This document shows positions 11,904 through 21,909 of a DNA stretch of 64,000 nt, one piece after another. How positions within the stretch are numbered: the first letter of the stretch is position 1; each line of letters opens with the position of its first letter. The DNA lies in the NCBI GenBank assembly GCA_900088475.1, contig FLMG01004002.1:6138-70137 (forward strand). Direction: 5' to 3'. Source of the DNA: Hyphochytrium catenoides (lineage: Eukaryota > Sar > Hyphochytriomycetes > Hyphochytriales > Hyphochytriaceae). The position numbers and the translations under genes were made by a program. The notes under the pieces were generated by a model. The model saw only the letters and a list, made by a program, of their open reading frames with translations, made no database searches and was not told the DNA's origin.

Positions 11904-13610
11904 ATGGTTCACCTGAGCCAACTGCTCCGCCCAAGACAGCAGCAGCTTGGCCTTACTAACAAGCTTCTTGCGTCCGCACGTTCTTCACTTGCTCAATCCC
12001 GGTTTATCCTTCGCAGTGCTAGCTCTAGCTCCGCAGTAGACTTCCGGTCGATCACAATGCCGAACCTGCGCTCAGAGAACGGTACAACCAGCAGTTATGA
12101 CTACGATCTGGTAGTTATTGGGGGTGGAAGCGGTGGAATGGCCGCTGCCAAGGAGGCTGCCACATTCGGAGCGAAAGTCGCACTCTTTGATTATGTCAAA
12201 CCTACCGTTCATGGTACTAAGTGGGGTTTAGGTGGCACCTGTGTCAATGTGGGTTGCGTACCTAAGAAGGTCATGCACTATTCTGCGTTGCTTGGTGCTA
12301 GCTTCCACGATGCCAAGCACCTGGGCTGGAAGATTGACGACAAGCCTGAGCATGATTGGAACGAGCTCGTCTCAGCCGTTCAGGCTCATGTGAAGAAATT
12401 GAACTTCTCATATCGTGTGGGTCTGCGCTCAAAGAAAGTGGAGTACATCAACGCACTGGCGAGTTTCAAGGACCCCCATACTCTACATTACGAGTTTAGA
12501 GGAGAGGCCAAGGAAATTACCGCAGCAAACATTCTTATTGCCACTGGTGGCCGCCCGGTCGTCCCAGCGGACATCCCAGGGGCTAAGGAGTACGCAATCA
12601 CGTCGGACGACATCTTTTCCTATCAAAAAGTCCCGGGAAGGACTTTGGTTGTTGGTGGCTCATACATTGCCTTAGAATGTGCGGGCTTTCTTAATGAGCT
12701 CAACTTCCCTGTTACGGTGGCGGTTCGTTCAATCCTACTAAGAGGCTTTGACAGGCAAATGTCGGAAAAGATTGGGTCTCTGATGGCAGCGCAGGGGGTG
12801 GACTTTCGCTATGGCTACCTTCCCGTCTCAATTCAGAAGGCCAACAACTCTGAAAAGCTGTTGGTTACTCTGAAGCACCCAGAGACAGGCGATGTTGCAG
12901 AGGAGGAGTATGACACTGTCCTCTATGCTATTGGTAGGTATGCTGATACCACAGGAATCAACCTGCAGGCCGCAGGCGTCAAAGCGCTTGGAAACGGCAA
13001 ATTTGAGACTGTTGACGAACGGACAAACGTTCCTCATATTTATGCGGTAGGAGATATTCTTCAAGGAAAGCCGGAGCTTACACCTGTGGCAATCAAGACA
13101 GGGGAGCTTCTGGCCCGGCGACTATTTGCTAACCAGACTGCAACTATGAACTACGATTTGGTTCCAACCACAGTCTTCACACCGGTAGAATACGGAGCTT
13201 GCGGGCTGAGTGAGGAAGAGGCAATCCGGAGGTACGGTGAGGACGACGTAGAGGTGTACGTCTGGGAATACCAAACCCTGGAGTGGCAGGCGGCTCATAG
13301 AGAAAAGGCTCTTTCCGCCAGAGAGAGCGAGTATGACGTCGAGTTCCCTCCAAATTGCTTATGCAAGCTCGTCTGCATCAAGAGCCAAAAAGAGAAGGTC
13401 GTGGGTTTCCACTTTGTAGGTCCTAATGCAGGAGAAATAACCCAGGGATTCGCCCTCGCTCTCCATCTTGGGGCTACGAAGGGAAACTTTGATAGCGTGG
13501 TGGGCATCCACCCAACCGATGCTGAGGCATTCACGACGATGGTTGTCACCAAGCGGTCAGGAGAAAGTTGGGTGGCAGCTGGCGGCTGCGGCGGCGGGAA
13601 GTGCGGTTAA
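11904..13610 (+). CDS. TRXR: High-Mr thioredoxin reductase, Plasmodium-type CGGGKCG tail
   Basis: NADPH-dependent FAD enzyme of 568 residues that reduces thioredoxin. Visible: dinucleotide-binding GGGSGG (73-78); the redox pair C113-VNVG-C118; the dimer-interface His536/Glu541 in HPTDAE; and a C-terminal second redox centre C562-GGGK-C567-G, which replaces the Cys-Sec of animal enzymes and matches Plasmodium TrxR. No selenocysteine is needed. The first 51 residues are Arg/Ser/Gln-rich without acids until residue 46, as in a mitochondrial presequence; a second ATG at 12057 (Met52, A at -3) would give a cytosolic form starting just before the FAD domain. The first ATG has T at -3. Intronless. 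It converges with the AGC kinase. Glutathione reductase is excluded by the C-terminal extension. Confidence 0.96.
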   Translation: MVHLSQLLRPRQQQLGLTNKLLASARSSLAQSRFILRSASSSSAVDFRSITMPNLRSENGTTSSYDYDLVVIGGGSGGMAAAKEAATFGAKVALFDYVKPTVHGTKWGLGGTCVNVGCVPKKVMHYSALLGASFHDAKHLGWKIDDKPEHDWNELVSAVQAHVKKLNFSYRVGLRSKKVEYINALASFKDPHTLHYEFRGEAKEITAANILIATGGRPVVPADIPGAKEYAITSDDIFSYQKVPGRTLVVGGSYIALECAGFLNELNFPVTVAVRSILLRGFDRQMSEKIGSLMAAQGVDFRYGYLPVSIQKANNSEKLLVTLKHPETGDVAEEEYDTVLYAIGRYADTTGINLQAAGVKALGNGKFETVDERTNVPHIYAVGDILQGKPELTPVAIKTGELLARRLFANQTATMNYDLVPTTVFTPVEYGACGLSEEEAIRRYGEDDVEVYVWEYQTLEWQAAHREKALSARESEYDVEFPPNCLCKLVCIKSQKEKVVGFHFVGPNAGEITQGFALALHLGATKGNFDSVVGIHPTDAEAFTTMVVTKRSGESWVAAGGCGGGKCG

Positions 13611-14162
13611 GCATGCGTTCTCCCAACCTTTAGAAGGAACAACAGAGTGATGGCTCCCTATTTCATTTATCTAAGCTTATCTAAGCATGCGGTCAATCGT
13701 GGTTCTTACAGCTTGGGGACCGGGTCACTACAGTCCTATCTGATCCATTTAGCCAGGGAAAAGAGACCACCTAAGATCTGATTTGCCTAGCTCAATAAAT
13801 AAACCTAAACCTATGCGGTCTTGCTGCTATGACGTACACAGAGGCAGTGTTGCCTCTTCGATGTAGAGAGAAAGAAAGTAAGAGATGCAGGTAGAATAAG
13901 ATAACAATGCCTCCTGTCCATAACGCTTTAAGCTATGGTCCTGGTCATGCCAGAGGTAAGGGTATTGAGGCAGTTAGAGACCCAATGTCCGTGAGCATTG
14001 GAGAAGAATGGAGAGAGAGCATTGGAAGAATAATGGAAGGTAGGTAAGAGAGCTTCTCTGAAGAAGATAAGCCTCACAGCTGAGCGGTTCAGCGTCATGG
14101 TCCGCAAGTCCTCTTCAGCGGTTCAGTGACAAGTCATGGTTGGCAGGTCCTCTTGACAATGG
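13611..14162. other. Convergent spacer between TrxR and AGC kinase
   Basis: 552 bp holding the 3' ends of both genes; no other feature seen. Confidence 0.6.
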
Positions 14163-17100
14163 TCACAAACCATTGGGAGCCGATGCCTCTGCACTTGGAG
14201 ACCGTTGGAGCCTACTGTCAAAGGAAAACTGACTAAAACGACTCGCGAGGCTGGGCCGCGCAGCACCAGGAGAATCAAGATCCCATGAGGCTTCATCCCC
14301 AAACTCTGGGTCCACGTAGCGCGTGTCCGTGTCAGAGCTCTGAGAAGCATGCGGGGCAAGCTCAGTTGGCAGGCTCGATCGTTTGAGACAAACGTTAGCA
14401 GCCAAAGGTGCAGGTGGCAAACAAGAAAGCGAACCGGAGATAAAACAGCCATAAACCGAGAGCGAAGAGCTGGGGGTGTTTAGATACGGCGCAGTACCAG
14501 GAGGACCAAGGCAATTATTCCGTAGGCAAGAAACCCTCAGACAGGCTTACCAGCTGAGGGATCCAAGGCGGCTTTATCTTTCTATCATAGAGAGCTTTCC
14601 AATCGTAGCATGAGAAAAAGGGATGACTGCACACTGACTCTCCCCGTGAGCCTATGAGTCAATGTCGAGTGTAAGTGCACCGGAGAGTTAAAGGAAGCAC
14701 TGAAGCCCATGTAAGAAGGAAACGAGGTAGCGCCAGCCACCCTTGGGAATAGAAAAAGAACAAGTGCGAACTAGCAAGTAGTTTCTCAGGCAGGTGTTGA
14801 AGTGAGGAACGCACGGCAAAGGACGGTGAATGATGGAGGTTAGTCTCAAGGGCAAGACCTACCAAGCCTCTTCGCAGGATCTTTATGCAGCAGCCCACGC
14901 AACAGATCTCTTGCATCCTCTGGGATTGAGGAAGGGTAGCTCACTTCCTCGTAGACAATCTTGTTGAGCATCTTCAGCTCATTCTCATCATAGAATGGCG
15001 ATTCGCCCACTAGCATCTCAAACTGTAAAGGAAGTGGTGTCAGTTCTAGCTTAGCTGCAGAGGACAAGGGGAAACAGGGAACCGAGCAGAAGGAGACAGA
15101 AAGAGGGGGCAAAGAGAGAAAGAGGAGGCGAAAAGCAATAGCAGAAGCGTTAAGAAGAGTAGGTGAGAGATGCTGCCTCAGAGAACGGATTACCAATACA
15201 ATGCCTAGGCTCCACCAATCGAACGCCTTTCCGTATTGCCTAGTCCCATCGGCATACTGCACCAGCGCCTCAGGAGCCACGTACTCGGCTGTACCCGAAA
15301 GAGTTTTAGCCCCGCGGCTGTACGCTGCGATATTCTGGCGGGATAGACCAAAGTCGACGAGTCCAATGTGGCCTTCACTATCGATCATAATGTTTGAGGG
15401 CTGCAAGACATAGATATAGATGCGAGGAAAGACGTTAATAACAATTCTTGCAGCCAGTTGACTCGAAATCTCTTGCTTACTCTACACAAGACTTCAACTC
15501 CTTTCTGTGCTTGGCCATTTTAAAAGTCTCTACTACCGGCCGCCTTACCACCTTGAAATCTCTCATCAGAAAACTCCGGTAGTCTAGCTTTCTCTCTGTC
15601 TCTCTCTTTCTCTCTTTGACGGGTACGATGTGATCAAAGACATGGGAATCACCTTTAGATCTCTATATAGAATGTCCAGGCTGTGCAAATAAGAGAGTGC
15701 AAGAACCAGCTCTGCAGAATAGAACCTCGCAAGCTCCAAAGGCAAGTGCTCCCTCATATTCAAATGATAGAACAGGTCGCCAGCGGCGTAGAACTTCATC
15801 CCGAGAAACCTACACTCCCACACAGTCGCATCCAAATATAAAGGTGCAGGAAACGAAGTCAGAACATTAGAAGCGGTGGGGCCAAGAAGACTGCACAAGG
15901 ATACGGAGCAGCAACTTATAGAGACCGCTTAGCAACATATAGAGACCGCTAACACAACGAACGGATGCCAGAAGAAGGAACTACACTGATGTCGTGGGAG
16001 AGGATAAGAAGAGCCATCAACCACGAAAAGAAGCGGAAAGGGAGGAAGCGCTGGCCAAGCAAGGGAGTCACAGGCGTACAGTCTTGTTTCCGTTTGGAAG
16101 GCAAATATGAGTGAGGAGATGAAGGGATGGTCGATCTTCTGCATGATCTGGCGCTCGTGTATCGCGTTTGCTATGTCTGCGGTGCCCATATTCTTCTTGC
16201 GAAGAATCTTAATGGCAAATACTCGTGAGTCTAGGCGATAGCGAACCAACATCACCTAAGAACCAGAAGAAGAAAACTTAGTCACGTTCCTTGTCGTCCC
16301 TATCTATTAGCTTATGTCCATCTGGCCTTACAACCCATGCGCTTAAAAACCTTGAACGGAATACCAAGCACGTCCAACCTCCCTCGCTAAGAGAGCATCT
16401 ATCCCCGTTGTCTGCCCCTACGACCCAAATCTAGCATCATACACTCTTTCGTAAATCGCTCAATTACAGTGTAGAGTGTCTTTAACTCCAGGCCCCCACT
16501 TGTCTATCAAGTTTAGAGTCTCCCTGTTCGCCAGCGGTTTGCACGAGCACAGTGATACCACTTACCGCGCCAAAGCTCCCTCTGCCGAGGACGCTGAGCA
16601 TCTCGAAATGCTGGATGCCCAAACGTTCATGAAGCAAAGGGTCTGATACGCCTGGGCTTGGACGGAGGAAAGAACGGTGGATAAAATCTCCTTCAGCTGT
16701 GGCCTCACTTTCGGTAGACTCCCCAAAGGAGAAGTCGTGGAATTGTCCAGGGGCCTTGTCTGAGCTTTCACTCATAGAGGAAAGGTTGCTGGGAGAGAGC
16801 TCCACATGCTCTACAGGATACGACAGACGTCAAGAAAGCTACTGGAGAGAAGAAAGCAGAGCTCTTCAAGAGACGTCAGAAGTCAAGAAAGCTCCAGAGA
16901 ATACAGGCATTTAGTAGACTAAAGGCAGATCATCAATGAGTCAAAGAGGTCAGTAATAAATGAAGGGGTATGGACTAATGAGCTCCGGCTGTATCACCTC
17001 TAGCCCTTTGTCTCACCTCCAGCATTAACGTTTTGCTCGACATTTTCCTGCTTGACGTCTTCAGAATGAGGAGGAAGAACCAGTGAGACAAAGCTCTCAA

Positions 17101-17591
17101 CCGTTCCCCTGTAACCTGATCCACTGGGAGAAGATATGCGATACGAGTGGAAGGACGCCTCTTCCACCCCTTCGGACTGGAAGGAGGGGAAGCATGCGGA
17201 TCTCCCTTCGCCCTCTTCATTCTCCTCGTTCTCTGATCTAAGCGCTGGAGCCTCGCTGTAGGTTGCCGACTCAGCCCACGTGACGGACTTAGTCGTGTTG
17301 ACACTGTTCTGAGAGTTAATTCGTGGGATTGTCTCTGCCTGATCAAGGGGTGCGACCATGGTCTCTGAGTCTAAAGAGGAAAGTGGTGGTACATTAACAG
17401 GCAGCGCTACTTTCCCCAGGGAGCTTCGTGATCCGATTGGTTCCTCTTCGTCTCTCCTACTTGACAGAGGCGCCTTCAAAAGAATCAAGGATAAGTAGAG
17501 GTATCAGAAGAGCTAGTGAGGATCTTACCAGCCTGGGCAAAATCTGATTGCTGCCTTGGACTTCACTGGCCGCAACCCCCTCCCAATTCAT
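14163..17591 (-). CDS. AGC-family Ser/Thr protein kinase, nine exons, 580 aa
   Basis: Exons join in phase: 17591-17529, 17473-17017, 16810-16566, 16255-16080, 15809-15653, 15400-15194, 15022-14863, 14651-14551, 14339-14163. Residues 1-230 are Ser/Glu-rich and without domain. The kinase domain shows GRGSFG (249-254), Lys271 in VFAIKIL, YRDLKPSN with Asp364, DFG at 382-384, activation segment GTAEYVAPE (402-410), and FDWWSLG. An AGC tail follows: RLGSRG, HPFF, KIKPPWIPQL, YVDPEF and the hydrophobic motif FSQFSF (557-562), whose Ser561 is the expected phosphosite docking to the PIF pocket. This is the layout of PKA/PKB/S6K-type kinases; I cannot assign a subfamily, and there is no PH domain. The donor at exon 4 is GTACGC. 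The start is the first ATG after an in-frame stop; an additional 5' coding exon is possible. Confidence 0.9.
15911..15951. repeat. 21-bp tandem duplication in kinase intron 4
   Basis: GCAACTTATAGAGACCGCTT is followed at once by a near copy (15932-15951, one substitution and one base shorter). It lies within the intron between the exons ending at 16080 and starting at 15809. Confidence 0.8.
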
Positions 17592-19872
17592 AAAAAAGTT
17601 TTCCGTAGCAGCGTTCACATCGCCTCCAGCCTTCTGTAGATAGTGAATGATTGTAGTTACCTATGTTGCAAGACCAATGAATAAGGACGGGGAAACCTTT
17701 TAGTGATGACTCTAGCGCTAGAGCCGGAGGAGCGGGGAGAAAGTGACGACGCTGAGCCAGCATAAACCCCACAAATGGCAGCAGCGGAAGGGATTTAGTG
17801 TGCATCATGACGAAAGCGTGCATATAGGAAGGAAGAGGAATACTCCTTTAACTACTGCAGGTTATCTTTGTCTTTCTCTCTAGTCTTTCACAGGTCGACG
17901 AGAGTCATCTCGCTATACGCCCAAGCTGCCTTACCGGGATAGTAGGGCCCAATACGGACGCCATTGCTGCGACCCTTGAATCTTCGGCCGTGATAATAGG
18001 TTCTGTAGGCTGCTGTGCTACTGCCGGAGGGTCAAACGGTATTGGCAAACGTAACCGCTGGGAATGCCGCGGTATGGTCAGAGTTAATTCTCTGGGTATC
18101 TCTGGGAAAGCCTGTTGGCACCTCGAGTACTTTTGGACTTACAGGGGTCCGAGAAACAGTAGCACCTTCTGTAACCGCGCGTGCCCTTTTAAAGATCTGG
18201 CCAGGGCATCTGGCGCAAAAAAAAACTGGCTGTGGTCTATTAAGCTGCAACTCGCTCTCCGCGCTGGCATTAAAATAATTAGGAGAAGGACTTTCAGGCC
18301 TGATACGAGACGCGACCTACGTTGCCTTGGCAGGCCGACTGATGTAGTTAGGAAGCTTACCTCTCGAGCTTGTCGAGGCCGAGGAATGAGCGATGGGTGG
18401 CAACATCATAGTTTCCGACGTCCAACGGTTTCGTTCTTGCGAAAATCCCTCTCTCTGGATATTGACAGCTCTCCAGAGTAAAGGCCGTCCCCAACGTCAT
18501 TGTCCGCATTCCTGAAGGTTATAACAAAAATAAGCATAGAGACGCATGATGTAATACGCATTTTGAACTTGCGAGAAGAAGAGCTTAGCAGAAGTTTTCA
18601 TGAACCAAATTCGCGAAAGGGTGTTCCATAGCCACCGTTCAAAAGGCTTCACTTGCTCTTAACCATCTTCCATTGCTCTCTACCTTTCTCCCCATCCCCT
18701 GGCACCCATCATAGTAACCCACTCTGCTACTCTTGCTTACCAGGAAGCTCTCTGATGGTAAACCGTTGCTGTTCGGAACTCTCCTTAGGCTTGCTCCAAC
18801 TATAGTGGTTTCAACATGGCAGACAAAAGGCAAGAAGTCAGATGATGCAAATATTACGTCGAATCACAACCACAAAGAATGCAAACCCCGCACACCCGTG
18901 AGCCAAGGTGATGGAGAGTGAGACTAGAGAGAAGAAGAGGAGATGCTTAAGAAGGAAGCCTCTTCATTTAGCTCCAGAAAAGGTCCTCACCATAAATACT
19001 TCGTAACCTTGGAGACTCTCAGCCATCTTCCTCTGCATTCGATGGAGATGATGTCCCCATTCCTCAAATAATCCCCCGAGCTCCCTGAACGCTTGATGAT
19101 TCTCAAGGTGTACACACGCGCGTCACTTTACAGGGAGAAGAAAACGTCAGATTTGCTCCAGCTTTGTGGAAGTGGGCTGACCCTCATCCGCTATGAAAGT
19201 ATTATGTTTTCGCAAGATATCACGCTTTCGGTTCACTCTCCTCTTGCCTGAGAGGCCATATCCCCTCCAAACACCCAGCATCTTGGTCTCTATCTATCTC
19301 CGGAACTTTGCCGTTTGTAGCTCTTTCCTTTGACAATCCCAGCCAAAGAACTTGACACTTGTCACCTGCTCTTGCTTGTTTCTTCGTTTCACAATCCCTC
19401 TACCCGCGTGGTCTTTCAACATGTTACCTGGTGGTGAGAGTTGCATATGAGCCCATCACCCCTAGGGCTCCTGGCTGCCCGAAGTTGTGCAGGATCACAT
19501 CTTCAGATGCCCTAGAGGAAGAGAAAGATGACAAGTATTAGACAAGAGAGAAAGGAGTAGAGGAAGTGAGAGCCAAGAAGAACTCTCAGCATAGATCTAA
19601 AGGAGGATGACGAGTTGGACAAAGAGGACGCTTTGCCGACAATGGCTCTAAGGACTCCTAGCAGACCCTAAAAGAGAGCGAAAATTCTGGCACACATTGG
19701 ATTCACTTCCCGTAAGAGTTGGGGTCCAATAGAAAGTGAGAGGACACATTGCCTAGAAGATACGACTGACATGTGACGGAGCGATGAGAGGGAGAGAGGG
19801 GGAGGAGAGAGAGAGAGAGGGAGAAAGAGAGAAGAAGAAGAGGGAGAAAGGAAGAAGAAGCAAGAAGATGGG
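17592..19872. other. Spacer upstream of the AGC kinase; no supportable gene
   Basis: Should contain the kinase promoter and 5' UTR, with a likely 5' UTR splice (donor at about 17662, acceptor at about 17631). Open frames at 17563-17823, 17990-18481 and 18032-18250 have no recognisable content and could not be joined in phase to the kinase. Confidence 0.45.
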
Positions 19873-20305
19873 TTACTTGATGGCAAGGGGATCCTCTGGG
19901 GAAGTGCCTGTAACAGTAAAGTAGCTATTGATGGCACGGGCAACGTCCCAATTGCCGGCCTCCAAGTGCTGCAGAGCCAGCGCTTCTGGCACCTCATCCC
20001 CTAGAACCTATGCAGTTGCTCATAGTGAGATGAGATTGCTAGCTCGATCAAGGGGAAACAACGAAGACAGCAAAGGGCCGTAAGGCCAGACACAGAGAGA
20101 GTGAGTAAACCTCATCAGTCATTAAAGATCCTGTAGAAGTCAGAGAGGAGACCAGACCGGCAGGCAAGAGAGCATACGGAAAGCGAGTGAGCAGTTTTCA
20201 TGCCAAGGCAGGAGCAGCACGCGTACCGTCAGAAAGAGAGCCAGTGCCTGCTCCTCAGGTGACTTCTGCAGACTTCTAGCTAGGCGACCCTTCCGTGCGC
20301 GCAAC
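19873..20305 (-). CDS. UBA-like domain protein, last two exons (5' part not found)
   Basis: Two exons, 20305-20227 and 20007-19873, join in phase 0 through GT-AG sites and encode about 70 residues ending at TAA. The joined sequence reads SPEEQALALFLTVLGDEVPE and then ALQHLEAGNWDVARAINSYF, the three-helix pattern of UBA-like domains found in UBX/FAF-type ubiquitin adaptors (small residue plus W/D before the last helix, AINSYF end). In those proteins the domain is usually N-terminal; here it sits at the C-terminus, ending SPEDPLAIK, unless another exon follows a weak GTTACA donor. The upstream exon starts in phase 2 at 20305, so at least one more 5' exon must exist, but I could not find it. Confidence 0.6.
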
Positions 20306-20957
20306 CTGACGGTGACGGTTTTGGATGAAGGACCGTTAGAAGACGCAAGCCGCGACGCGTTTCATCCTCCGAGAAAGGTCTCACGTCTCCCGAATATCGG
20401 TTCAATCGCCCTCTGGCCTCTACCGTCGCCCGATGGTCTGTATCCTCTCTATTCCTTTACATTCGTCCTTCTCCACATGCGACTTCTGGCTTTGAACGTC
20501 ATCCACCTGACAACGCTGCCTTTGACTGCAAGTTGTTGTTCAGTCTCGCCCTCCTACCTTTTTAAAGAGAGACTGGGCCTTTCTAGCAGGGAAGCCATCC
20601 TCCCTGTCGCCCCTCTCTCCGTTCTCTCGCCTCCAGCTTGTCCTCTCCGTTATCTAGCCATCAATTCTGGAGATATGGCCTTCGCCGGTGGTGCCTCTGA
20701 TGATCCATCCCGGCACGTCTTCTCACTCGCAGATCCGAAACACTTTTCGAGGCTCAGACTCAACCAAGAAGCAGTCTCTCTCTCTCTCTCTTCGTCTCTC
20801 TCTCTCTCTTCGTCTCTCTCTTGCTCTCTCTCTCTCTCTCTCTTACATCCCTGTCTCCAAATCCCAAGACTTCAACTGGTCTGATCCATCATCAGGTTTG
20901 AGTGTCTTGGAAAGCTTCCCTCTCTCTCTCTCTTTCTCCCCCTCTCTCTTCCTCTTA

Positions 20958-21009
<52 letters not shown>

Positions 21010-21909
21010 CCTCTCTCTCTCTCTCTCGTTTTAACAGCTTCTCTTTCCCCTTTCAACTTCATTCTGTCTGTCACTCGTTGTGTCCTTCCCTCACATCTCT
21101 TTCTCTGGGCTCTTGGTTGTTTCTAACACCCTACACCCCATATCTCATGACAGCTTTCTCTTAGCCGAAACCTAAGCTTCATTCACTCTGTCTCTTGTCT
21201 CTCACTCATGCTGCTGTAAAAGTGTTACACTCATAGTAGCTGAGCAACCAACACAGCCATTTCCTCACAAGCTTCAAACGGACAAGAACAGAAAAAATTT
21301 GACAGGAGGGTTTCCCATGGCCAAGCTATGGATGGCAGCCGTAGATGCAGCAGGAAGTTCCTTTTTAGAAGACGAGGGGACGTAGATTGTGCTTATGGTC
21401 TGAGAGAAGGGAGAGAGGATGAGAGAAGAAAGGGCTAGAGATAGCGAGTCTTGGAGATGAATGTGGAGCCTAGAGCCCAATTGGATGGGGGTAAACCGCA
21501 CAGGTAGGTACTTGATGCGAAGAGTTCTGAGCTGGGATGGATGCTGAAGCGAGGAGAGGTTCTCAGGTCTTTGCTCATCCGCTTTTTGAGCACTTCAGGC
21601 ACTGCGTAAGACAGCATAAGCCATTTGGTGCATTGACGACGTCTTGTTGACTTAGTGATAAGGATATGTCCTTCTAGAGAAAAGCAATTTTATGGAAGGT
21701 GCTATTTCCTCTCAGCCACCAACTTCTAGGCTGATCGTCGCTCGTGACGCCTCACGTCAACCTTATCCACCGTGGCCACCGTTGTCTGTGCCTCTATCTA
21801 CATCTCGAAAGGTCCAATTCACTCTCACTGACACGGGTAAAGGCGTGCTTACTTCCTTTTTATCCGTCCAGTAAAGAGTGGTACTTTTTCGATCGTTTTT
21901 ACTGTTCCC
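20306..21909. other. Spacer with long TC tract; missing 5' exons of the UBA-like gene expected here
   Basis: Dominated by a (TC)n tract. Plus-strand frames at 20312-20884 and 20688-21164 mostly translate the repeat; the non-repetitive start MAFAGGASDDPSRHVFSLAD (from 20674) is the only part that looks protein-like, and I could not extend it. Confidence 0.4.
20775..21030. repeat. (TC)n microsatellite
   Basis: Long CTCTCT runs, nearly pure at 20962-21005, with short interruptions. Confidence 0.95.

Noticed and set aside
12828-13064. Antisense ORF inside thioredoxin reductase
   Set aside because: Shadow of a strongly conserved sense gene.
13584-13610. Selenoprotein reading of TrxR
   Set aside because: The tail has Cys at both redox positions and the gene ends at TAA, so no UGA recoding is needed.
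17563-17823. Upstream coding exon for the AGC kinase (starts MHAFVMMHTK)
   Set aside because: The splice at about 17662/17631 cannot keep phase with the next exon; more likely 5' UTR.
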